From AWTP1-13 sp035550075 (GTDB taxonomy: Bacteria; Pseudomonadota; Alphaproteobacteria; Rhizobiales; Hyphomicrobiaceae), in assembly GCA_035550075.1 (NCBI GenBank), contig DASZQG010000123.1, forward strand, positions 1-51,883: a DNA stretch of 51,883 bases, given 5' to 3'. The notes beneath the pieces were generated by a model. It searched no databases. It had not been told where the DNA came from and saw nothing but the letters and a program-made list of their open reading frames with translations. Within the stretch, counting starts at the first letter, position 1, and every line of letters starts with the position of its first letter. Below, in pieces: positions 40,277 to 48,079 of this stretch. Made by a program: the position numbers and the translations under genes.

Positions 40277-41869
40277 ATGAACCTCTATCGCGCCTTCGCA
40301 ACGGTCGGCGGGCTGACTTTGGTCAGTCGCGTGCTCGGATTTGCCCGCGATATCCTGATCGCGGCCACGCTTGGCTCCGGCGCGGTGGCCGACGCGTTCT
40401 TCGTCGCGTTCCGTTTTCCCAACCTGTTCCGGCGCCTGTTCGCGGAAGGCAGCTTCAACTCTGCGTTCGTTCCGTTGTTTGCGCGCCGCCTCGAGGGCGA
40501 AGGCAGGCAAGCAGCCAAGGCCTTCGCGGAAGAGGCGATGGCGGGCCTGGTGTTTGTTCTGCTGATCCTCACGGTGGTCGCAGAGATCGCCATGCCGCTG
40601 CTTATGTACGGACTGGCCCCGGGGTTCAGTGCCTTTCCGGAAAAATATGATCTCGCCGTGCTGCTCACCCGCATCACCATGCCCTACTTGCTGTGCATGT
40701 CGCTGGTCGCGCTGCTGTCGGGCGTCCTCAATTCGGTCGGCAAGTTCGTCGAGAGTTCCGCAGTCTCCATCGTCCTGAACCTGACGATGATGGCTGCAAC
40801 CCTGCTGGCGATTGCTCTCGGCTACCGCAGCGAGCCGATGGCAGGCGTTATTCAGGCCTGGGGCGTGCTCGCAGCCGGCTTCCTGCAGCTCTGGCTGCTG
40901 ATCGATGGGGCACGTCGCAACGGGTTGCATCTCAGGTTGAGATGGCCGCGACTGACGCCCGGCCTGCGCCGGCTCATCGCGCTCGGCATCCCCGGCATCG
41001 TCGCCGGCGGCGTCACCCAGCTCAACATCGTCATCGGCACGGTGATCGCGTCCCTCCAGGATGGCGCGGTCTCACATCTCTACTACGCCGACCGCGTATA
41101 CGAGCTGCCTCTGGCCATCGTCGGCATCGCCGTAGGGGTCGTCCTGCTGCCGGACGTTACGCGCCACCTACGGGCCGGCAACCACGGTGCCGTCATGGAC
41201 AGCCAGAACCGTTCGCTCGAATTCGCGATGCTTCTTACCATTCCGGCCGCCGTGGCGCTCGCCGTCATTCCCACGCCGATCGTCCGCGGCTTATTCGAGC
41301 GGGGAGCGTTCACGCCTGCGGACACGCCCGCCACGGCCTATGCGCTTGGCATCTTCGCGTTGGGTCTCCCCTCGTTCGTGATGATCAAAGTCTTTTCCCC
41401 CGCCTATTTTGCGCGCGAGGATACGGCGACGCCGATGCGCTACGCGGTCATCAGCCTGACCGCCAACACGCTTGGCTCCGTCGCGCTGTTCTTCACCTTT
41501 CGCGCGGCCGGCATCATGCCCCATCTTGGCATCGCTGCCGCAACCACCCTGGGCGGCTGGCTGAATGCCCTGCTGCTTTACGCGACCCTGGTTTCACGCG
41601 GACATTTCGTGCCGGATGCGCGCTTCAAACGCTCCCTGCCCCTTTCGTTGCTCGCAAGTGCCGTGATGGGCGTGTCCCTGGCTCTCCTGTCACAGACGCT
41701 TGCGCCCTGGCTCGCCTCGAGCGCCGGCTTTGAAGTGCGCATGGCGGGCTTGGCCGTTCTGGTGGCGGCCGGGCTCGTGGTCTACGCCCTGATGGTGCTG
41801 CTGACCGGAGCCATGGAAGTGCGGCAATTGCGCAGCTTTTTTGGTTCACGCCGCGGGCCCGAAATGTGA
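40277..41869 (+). CDS. murJ: Lipid II flippase MurJ (MviN)
   Basis: This 530-residue polytopic membrane protein, with about 14 helices, is of the MOP exporter superfamily. It moves lipid II across the inner membrane for peptidoglycan synthesis. The start MNLYRAFATVGGLTLVSRVLGFARD and the following ADAFFVAFRFPNLFRRLFAEGSFNSAFVPLF are hallmark MurJ segments that include the conserved arginines of helix 1 and 2. The position between glnD and trpS is conserved in many alphaproteobacteria. An essential gene. Confidence 0.96.
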   Translation: MNLYRAFATVGGLTLVSRVLGFARDILIAATLGSGAVADAFFVAFRFPNLFRRLFAEGSFNSAFVPLFARRLEGEGRQAAKAFAEEAMAGLVFVLLILTVVAEIAMPLLMYGLAPGFSAFPEKYDLAVLLTRITMPYLLCMSLVALLSGVLNSVGKFVESSAVSIVLNLTMMAATLLAIALGYRSEPMAGVIQAWGVLAAGFLQLWLLIDGARRNGLHLRLRWPRLTPGLRRLIALGIPGIVAGGVTQLNIVIGTVIASLQDGAVSHLYYADRVYELPLAIVGIAVGVVLLPDVTRHLRAGNHGAVMDSQNRSLEFAMLLTIPAAVALAVIPTPIVRGLFERGAFTPADTPATAYALGIFALGLPSFVMIKVFSPAYFAREDTATPMRYAVISLTANTLGSVALFFTFRAAGIMPHLGIAAATTLGGWLNALLLYATLVSRGHFVPDARFKRSLPLSLLASAVMGVSLALLSQTLAPWLASSAGFEVRMAGLAVLVAAGLVVYALMVLLTGAMEVRQLRSFFGSRRGPEM

Positions 41870-41935
41870 GCCGGTCCGGGGCTTGCTCCCGCGGAACGAC
41901 CGCGCGATAAAGCGCGCCGCAAAGAGGACTCCGCA

Positions 41936-42979
41936 ATGAACCTGCCCAAGAAGCCACAGCCGCGCGTCTTTTCGGGGATGCAGCCGACGGGCAATCTGCA
42001 TCTTGGCAACTATCTGGGCGCAATGGTGCGCTGGGTTGAGATGCAGAAGACGCACGAGTGCATCTACTGCGTCGTCGACATGCACGCCATCACGACATGG
42101 CAGGACCCGCATGAGCTGAAAAGCGCCATTCGCTCAGTGGCCGCCGCCTATGTTGCCTCGGGCCTCGATCCCAGGCGCAGCATACTCTTCAACCAGAGCC
42201 AGGTGGCGGAGCACGCGGAGCTGGCGTGGGTGTTCAATTGCATCGCGCGTCTGGGCTGGCTCAATCGCATGACCCAGTTCAAGGAGAAGGCAGGCAAGGA
42301 CCGTGAGAACGCCTCGGTCGGCCTCTACGCCTATCCCGTGCTGATGGCTGCCGACATTCTGGTTTATCGCGCCACGCACGTGCCGGTTGGGGAAGACCAG
42401 AAGCAGCATCTCGAGCTGAGCCGCGACATCGCGCAGAAATTCAACAACGACTTCGCGGCGTCGATCCGCGAGGCGGGTTTCGATGACGGCAGTTTCTTCC
42501 CACTGCCCGAGCCCGTCATTATGGGGGCGGCGACCCGCGTGATGAGCCTGCGGGATGGCACCAAGAAGATGTCGAAGTCGGATGCATCCGATCTCTCCCG
42601 TATCAATATGACGGACGATGCCGATACCATCGCCCGCAAGATCCAGAAGGCGAAGACCGATCCCGAGCCGCTTCCCTCCGAAGAGGCCGGGCTTGCCAAC
42701 CGGCCAGAGGCCGACAATCTCGTGGGCATCTACGCGGCGCTTGCCGATAAATCCAAAGCCGCGGCGCTCCAGGAGTTCGGCGGAGCGCAATTCTCGGCTT
42801 TCAAGAAGGCCCTTGCCGAACTGGCCGTGGCGCGTATCGGGCCTGTAAGCGCCGAGATGACGCGGCTGCTTGACGATCCGGCCGAGCTCGACCGTATTCT
42901 GGGCGAGGGCGCGCGCCGCGCCCAGGCCATTGCAGGGCCCATCATGAGCGAGGTGAGAAAGATCGTAGGGTTCCTGTAA
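41936..42979 (+). CDS. trpS: Tryptophanyl-tRNA synthetase
   Basis: This 347-residue class I aminoacyl-tRNA synthetase charges tRNA-Trp in the cytoplasm. The HIGH-type motif is HLGN at 22-25 in GMQPTGNLHLGNYLGA, and KMSKS is at 211-215. The VGEDQKQHLELSRDIAQKFN segment is also diagnostic. The length is typical (about 335-350). The ATG follows AGAGGACT. Located 66 bases after murJ. Confidence 0.97.
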   Translation: MNLPKKPQPRVFSGMQPTGNLHLGNYLGAMVRWVEMQKTHECIYCVVDMHAITTWQDPHELKSAIRSVAAAYVASGLDPRRSILFNQSQVAEHAELAWVFNCIARLGWLNRMTQFKEKAGKDRENASVGLYAYPVLMAADILVYRATHVPVGEDQKQHLELSRDIAQKFNNDFAASIREAGFDDGSFFPLPEPVIMGAATRVMSLRDGTKKMSKSDASDLSRINMTDDADTIARKIQKAKTDPEPLPSEEAGLANRPEADNLVGIYAALADKSKAAALQEFGGAQFSAFKKALAELAVARIGPVSAEMTRLLDDPAELDRILGEGARRAQAIAGPIMSEVRKIVGFL

Positions 42980-43042
42980 TCCTGATGGCGGCTACCCCAG
43001 CGGCACTATTGTTGGCGCCTGCGAGCCGTGGCAGCATGAGAC

Positions 43043-43543
43043 ATGGCTAAGAAACGACGCGTATTCGAGCAGGGCCACGCCCGAAAGTGGCTGGTGGTCG
43101 TCGACGAATCCCCGGAGGTCGAGAACGCGCTCTACTATGCGGCTGGCCGTGCCGTCCACACCGGCGGCACGATCGTGCTGCTGTACGTCATCGAGCCGGA
43201 CAACCAGTTCTGGGAAGCCGTGCGACAGGCGCAGCTCGAAGAGCAGACGACAAAGGCCAAGGCGCTGTTCCGCTTGTTCCGGCGCAAGCTCAACAACGAG
43301 GGCTTTGAGAGCGCCGTGACCGAGGAGGTCATCCGCGAAGGCAAGATCGTCGAGGAAATCCTCAAGCAGATCGATGAGGACGAGGACATCGCGGTTCTTG
43401 TGCTCGGCGCGTCGCGCGAGGCAACCGGACCCGGACCGCTAGTGTCCTCCTTCGCCGCCGGGGCCACGGCGGGCAAGTTTCCGATCCCCATCACCATCGT
43501 GCCGGGCGAGCTGAACTTCGAGGATATCAAGGCATTGGCCTGA
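43043..43543 (+). CDS. Universal stress protein (UspA family)
   Basis: This 166-residue single-domain Usp has an HUP fold that often binds ATP. WLVVVDESPEVENALYYAAGRAVHTGG forms the first strand and helix. The C-terminal nucleotide motif has the expected glycine spacing, reading LGASREATGPGPLVSS. Its usual neighbours in this order are trpS and nfuA, as seen here. The specific role is unknown. Confidence 0.9.
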   Translation: MAKKRRVFEQGHARKWLVVVDESPEVENALYYAAGRAVHTGGTIVLLYVIEPDNQFWEAVRQAQLEEQTTKAKALFRLFRRKLNNEGFESAVTEEVIREGKIVEEILKQIDEDEDIAVLVLGASREATGPGPLVSSFAAGATAGKFPIPITIVPGELNFEDIKALA

Positions 43544-43589
43544 TCCCTGGCCGCGGCGCCATGGAACTTTGACCGGTGCACCCCCATCT

Positions 43590-43606
43590 AATAGAATAAT
43601 TCTAAG
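43590..43606. promoter_or_regulatory. Irr-box (iron control element) upstream of nfuA
   Basis: The sequence TAGAA-TAA-TTCTA (43592-43604) is a palindrome with a 3-base centre. It matches the alphaproteobacterial Irr consensus TTTAGAA-N3-TTCTAAA at 11 of 14 fixed positions, and lies 22 bases before the nfuA ATG. Irr represses or activates iron-linked genes under low iron. The match is visual; a matrix score was not computed. Confidence 0.65.
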
Positions 43607-43625
43607 CCGCTGCCAGAGGTTGCTG

Positions 43626-44177
43626 ATGTTCATCCAGACTGAGCCGACGCCTAACCCGGCGACGCTGAAATTCATTCCCGGCAAGACCGTGCTCGGCGCC
43701 GGCACCGTGGATTTCCGGGACAAATCGGAAGCTGGGTCCTCGCCACTGGCGATGCGCCTCTTCGAGGTCGATGGTGTGACGGGGGTATTTCTTGGCTCCG
43801 ACTTTATCTCCGTGACGAAATCGGACGAGGACGAATGGCAGCACATCAAGCCGGCCATCCTCGGGGCCATCATGGAACACTACATGTCTGGCGCGCCGCT
43901 GATCGAGGGCGACGACGAGGCGGCCCAGGAACACTATGACGAGAAGGACGAGGACACGGTCAAAACCATCAAGGAGCTGCTCGATACGCGGGTGCGCCCC
44001 GCAGTCGCCAACGACGGCGGTGACATCGTGTTTCACGGCTTCAAAGACGGCGTCGTCTTTCTGCATATGCGGGGCGCCTGCTCCGGCTGTCCGAGTTCCA
44101 CAGCCACCTTGCGGCATGGCATCGAGAACCTGCTGAAGCACTTCTGCCCGGACGTGCAGGAAGTCAGGCCCGTGTAG
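43626..44177 (+). CDS. nfuA: NfuA-like Fe-S cluster scaffold/carrier (NifU C-terminal domain protein)
   Basis: This 183-residue protein has an N-terminal Nfu_N domain (MFIQTEPTPNPATLKFIPG, about 1-90) and a C-terminal NifU domain with CSGC at Cys152 and Cys155, the residues that bind a 4Fe-4S cluster at a dimer interface. It delivers clusters to apoproteins. The chosen ATG at 43626 fits the conserved family start; an in-frame ATG 57 bases earlier would place the Irr-box inside the gene. The Irr-box links it to iron supply. It is followed by a strong terminator. Confidence 0.94.
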   Translation: MFIQTEPTPNPATLKFIPGKTVLGAGTVDFRDKSEAGSSPLAMRLFEVDGVTGVFLGSDFISVTKSDEDEWQHIKPAILGAIMEHYMSGAPLIEGDDEAAQEHYDEKDEDTVKTIKELLDTRVRPAVANDGGDIVFHGFKDGVVFLHMRGACSGCPSSTATLRHGIENLLKHFCPDVQEVRPV

Positions 44178-44208
44178 GTGCCGCTGCGATGACCGAGGCC
44201 TAATCCCG

Positions 44209-44238
44209 CCCCGCTCCGTCTGGAGCGGGGTTGTTTTT
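44209..44238 (+). terminator. Rho-independent terminator after nfuA
   Basis: A 9-bp stem (CCCCGCTCC at 44209-44217 with GGAGCGGGG at 44222-44230) with a GTCT loop is followed by TTGTTTTT. It ends 13 bases before the next start codon, so the next gene may have its promoter inside nfuA or depend on read-through. Confidence 0.85.
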
Positions 44239-44251
44239 CGAGGAGACGGTC

Positions 44252-44833
44252 ATGCCGACCCGATTGGCGCAGGAGGTCCTCAACCAGGCTTTTCTCGAGG
44301 CGCGCACGTACCGTGCCTGGGCCGCGCGGGACGTCCCCGATGCGATGCTGCGTGAGATCGTCGATCTGATGAAGATGGGCCCCACGGCCTCCAACAGCCT
44401 GCCGGCGCGCATCGTGTTCGTGAAATCGAAGGCAGCAAAAGAGCGGCTGCGCCCGCATCTCAATCCCGGCAACGTCGACAAGACCATGGCTGCCCCCGCG
44501 ACGGCGATCGTCGGCTTTGATCTGAAATTCTACGAACATCCGCCGAAGGGACAGGACGGCTTGAGTGGTTTCGCCGATCAACCCGAGCGGGCTTTAACTT
44601 CCGCCTTGCGCAACAGCTCCCTGCAAGGCGCCTATCTCATCATCGCGGCCCGCCTTTTGGGCCTCGATGCCGGTCCCATGTCCGGCTTCAACAATGCCGG
44701 CGTCGACGGCGAATTTTTCGCTGGCACGGATGTCAAATCGAACTTCTTGTGCAATCTCGGATACGGCGATCCATCGGGTCTGCGCCCGCGTGGTCCACGC
44801 TTTGCGTTCGACGAGATGGCGCAGATCCTCTGA
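44252..44833 (+). CDS. rutE: Malonic semialdehyde reductase RutE-like nitroreductase-fold protein
   Basis: This 193-residue flavin reductase starts at an ATG after CGAGGAG. It matches RutE/HadB-type proteins: ARTYRAWAARDVPDAMLREIVDLMKMGPTASNSLPARIVFV at the N-terminus, LQGAYLIIAARLLGLDAGPMSGF in the middle and FLCNLGYGDPSGLRPRGPR at the end, binding FMN. RutE reduces malonic semialdehyde to 3-hydroxypropionate in uracil breakdown, but no other rut gene is nearby. A related 3-hydroxypropionate or quinone reductase role is possible. Its stop is 3 bases before tsaB. Confidence 0.87.
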   Translation: MPTRLAQEVLNQAFLEARTYRAWAARDVPDAMLREIVDLMKMGPTASNSLPARIVFVKSKAAKERLRPHLNPGNVDKTMAAPATAIVGFDLKFYEHPPKGQDGLSGFADQPERALTSALRNSSLQGAYLIIAARLLGLDAGPMSGFNNAGVDGEFFAGTDVKSNFLCNLGYGDPSGLRPRGPRFAFDEMAQIL

Positions 44834-44836
44834 TCC

Positions 44837-45538
44837 ATGAACATTCTGGCGGTCGATACTTGTTTTGGGGCTTTGTCGGCTGCCGTCGCCGGCAGCCGGG
44901 ATGAGGCGCTCGTCGTCCTCGCCGAAGCAGGCGAACCGCACAGCTCGGGGGCCGCCGAGCGCCTGATGCCGATGATCCGCGAGGTCATGCAAGCTGCGGG
45001 ACTGACATTTGCCGGGCTTGATAGGCTCGCGGTCACCATTGGCCCCGGAACCTTCACGGGCGTGCGCGCCGGCGTCGCCGCGGTGCGTGGCCTGGCGCTC
45101 GCCGCCCGCAGGCCCGTCGTGACAATGACTAGCCTTGCCGTAATGGCCGCCGTCGCACGCGGGCTTCTTGGTGGAGAGCACGCGAACCGGCGCTTGTGCG
45201 TTGCCGTCGATGCCCGGCAGGTAGCGGTTTACTTGCAGGTCTTCGGTAGCGATGGCCAAGCTGGTTCGCCGGCACTTGTCGCCGTGCATGACGCAGCGGC
45301 CCTGATAGGGCGCGAGCCGGTCACCGTAGCCGGTTCCGGTGCTGGTGCCGTAGTCAAGGTCGTCAACTCGATTGGGGGGAACGCTGAGGAAACGCTGCCG
45401 GACCTCAAGCCCCACGCGCGCGCCTTGGCGTTGGCGGCAGCAACGCTCGCCCCAACCAATCGCCTGACCCCGCTCTACCTTCGGGCGCTCGACGCCAGGC
45501 CGCAGTCCGACGGAACGGGGCTGTGGGCAAAATCGTAA
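44837..45538 (+). CDS. tsaB: tRNA N6-threonylcarbamoyladenosine biosynthesis protein TsaB
   Basis: This 233-residue ASKHA-fold protein forms the scaffold of the TsaBDE complex that makes t6A37 in tRNAs. MNILAVDTCFGALSAAV is the N-terminal phosphate-binding-like strand, and LAVTIGPGTFTGVRAGVAAVRGLALA is the family signature. The length is normal. It begins 3 bases after rutE and overlaps rimI by 16 bases, the classical tsaB-rimI pairing. Confidence 0.95.
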   Translation: MNILAVDTCFGALSAAVAGSRDEALVVLAEAGEPHSSGAAERLMPMIREVMQAAGLTFAGLDRLAVTIGPGTFTGVRAGVAAVRGLALAARRPVVTMTSLAVMAAVARGLLGGEHANRRLCVAVDARQVAVYLQVFGSDGQAGSPALVAVHDAAALIGREPVTVAGSGAGAVVKVVNSIGGNAEETLPDLKPHARALALAAATLAPTNRLTPLYLRALDARPQSDGTGLWAKS

Positions 45539-46029
45539 CCACGGTGGCGGGCGTGGTCATTTTGGAGCGCGCTGTTGCGGCCCAGGCAGCGTCCATTGCG
45601 GTCCTTCACGGACGCCTGTTTCCAGAGCCCTGGACGGCGGACAGCATCGCCACGCTTCTGGACCAGCCGACATCAGTCTCCTTTATCGCCCGTGCCGGTG
45701 ATTTACTCGAGCCCGTGGGATTTTTGCTGGGCCGTCTGGCCGCGGATGAAAGCGAGGTTCTGAGCCTCGGCGTGCGCGTCGACATGCACCGCTGCGGCAT
45801 TGGCCAGTCTCTCATGTCGGCTTTCTTGGCGGCGGCGCGCGAGCAAGGTGCACGCCGACTTTTCCTCGAGGTGGGCTCGGGCAATTTCGCTGCCCGGCGC
45901 TTTTATGAACGCCTGGGATTTGTCCAGGCGGGGCGCCGCCCGCGGTACTACCAGCGCCCCGGAGGTGTCGCGGAGGATGCGCTGATGTTGACCATGGTTC
46001 TTCCGCAGCCTCCTTCCCATTGCCGGTAG
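45523..46029 (+). CDS. rimI: Ribosomal protein S18-alanine N-acetyltransferase (RimI)
   Basis: This 168-residue GNAT protein starts at a GTG inside the tsaB tail. It has the motif B start LFPEPWTADSIATLL, the acetyl-CoA loop VRVDMHRCGIGQSLMSAFL (the usual R/Q-G-x-G-x-G/A is C-G-I-G here), LFLEVGSGNFAARRFYERLGFVQAGRRPRYY and the C-terminal DALMLTM. These are RimI features; it acetylates the N-terminus of S18, and some homologues have wider targets. Overlap with tsaB supports the call. Confidence 0.92.
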   Translation: MGKIVTTVAGVVILERAVAAQAASIAVLHGRLFPEPWTADSIATLLDQPTSVSFIARAGDLLEPVGFLLGRLAADESEVLSLGVRVDMHRCGIGQSLMSAFLAAAREQGARRLFLEVGSGNFAARRFYERLGFVQAGRRPRYYQRPGGVAEDALMLTMVLPQPPSHCR

Positions 46030-46092
46030 ACGCCGCGGAACCGCTCACCTATAAGCGAAACAGCCCAGTTCGTGCGGATTCCTGCACACGCC

Positions 46093-46533
46093 ATGCCGGC
46101 TTCGCCAGATTCTGTCTCCGCTCGCATGGAGCGCCTCCTCGCGGAGAAGCGTCTGCGGGTAACGGGACAAAGGCGTGTTATTGCGCGCGTGTTGTCAGCA
46201 GCCAAGGATCATCCGGATGTTGAGGAAGTGTACCGGCGCGCCAACGCGCAGGACCCACGCATCTCACTGTCCACCGTCTACCGCACCCTCAAGCTGTTTG
46301 CCGAGAACGGTATCCTCGAGCGCCATGACTTCGGCGCCGGCCGCGGCCGCTACGAAGAGGCCGCGCGCCGCCACCATGACCATCTGATCGATGTGGAGAC
46401 CGGCCGGGTCATCGAGTTCCGCAACGAGGAGATCGAGCGGCTGCAGGACCGCGTCGCGCGTGAGCTGGGATTTACTCTGGTTGGGCATAAGCTCGAGCTT
46501 TATGGCGTGCCCCTCAAGCAATCCCGCAAATAA
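46093..46533 (+). CDS. fur: Fur family metal-dependent regulator (Fur/Mur type, cysteine-free)
   Basis: The protein is 146 residues from the ATG at 46093; a GTG at 46072 is also in frame. It has the DNA-binding wing RVTGQRRVIARVLSAAKDHPDVEEVYRRA and STVYRTLKLFAENGILERHDF, then the metal-binding dimer domain ARRHHDHLIDVETGRVIEF. It has no cysteine at all, so it lacks the structural Zn-CxxC sites of enterobacterial Fur. This fits alphaproteobacterial Fur/Mur, many of which sense manganese. It lies between rimI and miaB. It is not Irr: the Irr heme-binding histidine cluster is missing. Confidence 0.93.
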   Translation: MPASPDSVSARMERLLAEKRLRVTGQRRVIARVLSAAKDHPDVEEVYRRANAQDPRISLSTVYRTLKLFAENGILERHDFGAGRGRYEEAARRHHDHLIDVETGRVIEFRNEEIERLQDRVARELGFTLVGHKLELYGVPLKQSRK

Positions 46534-46591
46534 CGCCAGGCGGCACAGCCCCGGCCATCTTTACCACCGGCCAGGCGTGCGCTAGAGCATA

Positions 46592-46602
46592 TTGCAGTGC
46601 AA
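46592..46602. repeat. Near-perfect palindrome TTGCA-G-TGCAA between fur and miaB
   Basis: Two 5-base arms sit around a single base, covering an alternative GTG start of miaB at 46597 and 19 bases before its ATG. TGCAA half-sites occur in Mur/Fur boxes of rhizobia, so it may be an operator in the 87-base fur-miaB gap. Confidence 0.35.
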
Positions 46603-46620
46603 AAAAGCGGACGTCCCGGC

Positions 46621-47973
46621 ATGAGCGGCACCAAAAAGGTCTTCGTCAAAACCTTCGGCTGCCAAATGAACGTCTACGACTCCGCACGCATGACCGAGCT
46701 GCTGGCGCCGCTGGGGTTCGTCGAAACGGCGGCCATGGAAGACGCCGATCTCATCCTCCTCAACACGTGCCATATCCGGGAAAAGGCTGCCGAGAAGGTA
46801 TATTCCGATCTTGGTCGCATCCGCCAGGTCAAGGGGGCCCGCCAGGATGCCGGCAAGGATACGCTGGTCACTGTGGCGGGGTGCGTCGCCCAGGCCGAAG
46901 GCGCCGAGATTGTCAAGCGCGCGCCCGTTGTTGATCTGGTCATTGGTCCCCAGAGCTATCATCAGCTCGGCGCGCTGCTGCATCGGTCCAGGCAGGAGGG
47001 CCGGGCGATCGTTGAGACGGGTTTTCCAGATGATGACAAGTTTCGTCACCTGCCAGAGCGTGCGGCTGTCGCGGGCGTTACGGCATTCGTGACGGTGCAG
47101 GAGGGTTGCGACAAGTTTTGTACGTTCTGTGTTGTTCCCTACACGCGCGGGGCAGAGTTCTCCCGTCCGGTGGCCGATGTTGAAGCTGAGGCGCGCAGAC
47201 TCATCGCCGGCGGCGTGCGCGAGATCAGCCTGTTGGGGCAAAACGTCAATGCCTATCACGGTCTGGGCCCGGACCGGCAGCAATGGTCGCTGGCGCGTTT
47301 AATCCGGCTCCTAGCGCGTATCGAGGGCTTGGAGCGCCTGCGCTACACGACGAGCCACCCGCGCGACGTGACCGAAGACCTCATCGCCGCACATCGTGAC
47401 GAGCCCAAGCTGATGCCGAGCCTGCACTTGCCGTTCCAATCCGGTGACGACCGTATCCTCGCGGCGATGAACCGCAAGCACACGGCGGCGGACTACCTGG
47501 ACCTGGTCCGTCGGATCCGCGTCGCGCGCCCCGACATCGCCCTGTCGACCGACATCATTGTCGGTTTCCCGGGGGAATCCGAGGTCGCCTTCCAGGCCAC
47601 GCTCGACCTTGTCGAGAAAGTCGGCTTTGCCCAAGCCTATTCGTTCAACTACAGCCCGCGGCCCGGCACCCCTGCGGCGACACTCGGGGACCAAGTGCCG
47701 GAAACGGTCAAAACTGAGCGCCTATATCGCTTGCAGGCTGTTCTGGAGCGCCAGCAGGCCGAGTTCAACTCCCGTTGCGTCGGCAAGACGATGCGGGTTC
47801 TCTTTGAGCGCAAGGGGCGCCATTCCGGCCAGATTGCCGGCCGCTCACCCTATATGCAGGCCGTGCATGCGGACGGCGATGCTCAACTGATCGGCCGTGT
47901 GGTGAACGTCGAAATTGCTGGAGTTGAGGCTAACAGCTTGCGTGGCATTGTGCATATGCGACAAGCGGCTTAG
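46621..47973 (+). CDS. miaB: tRNA-2-methylthio-N6-dimethylallyladenosine synthase
   Basis: This 450-residue radical SAM methylthiotransferase modifies A37 of tRNAs. The N-terminal domain (FVKTFGCQMNVYDSARM) carries cysteines of the auxiliary cluster starting with Cys14. The SAM cluster is Cys163-x3-Cys167-x2-Cys170 (CDKFCTFC), and a C-terminal TRAM domain covers the last 65 residues (VGKTMRVLFERKGRHSGQIAGRSPYMQ-type). The ATG at 46621 begins MSGTKKVF; a GTG at 46597 would add 8 residues. It follows fur and precedes phoH as in related genomes. Confidence 0.95.
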   Translation: MSGTKKVFVKTFGCQMNVYDSARMTELLAPLGFVETAAMEDADLILLNTCHIREKAAEKVYSDLGRIRQVKGARQDAGKDTLVTVAGCVAQAEGAEIVKRAPVVDLVIGPQSYHQLGALLHRSRQEGRAIVETGFPDDDKFRHLPERAAVAGVTAFVTVQEGCDKFCTFCVVPYTRGAEFSRPVADVEAEARRLIAGGVREISLLGQNVNAYHGLGPDRQQWSLARLIRLLARIEGLERLRYTTSHPRDVTEDLIAAHRDEPKLMPSLHLPFQSGDDRILAAMNRKHTAADYLDLVRRIRVARPDIALSTDIIVGFPGESEVAFQATLDLVEKVGFAQAYSFNYSPRPGTPAATLGDQVPETVKTERLYRLQAVLERQQAEFNSRCVGKTMRVLFERKGRHSGQIAGRSPYMQAVHADGDAQLIGRVVNVEIAGVEANSLRGIVHMRQAA

Positions 47974-48079
47974 CCGGCCACGATCTTTGTGCTAGCATGA
48001 ATTTGAAGAATCTTTGGAGATCCAACTTGCTTGCTAGGCCAGCCACTCGACCGGCGCGCGCGGACCGGCGGCTGCGGGG

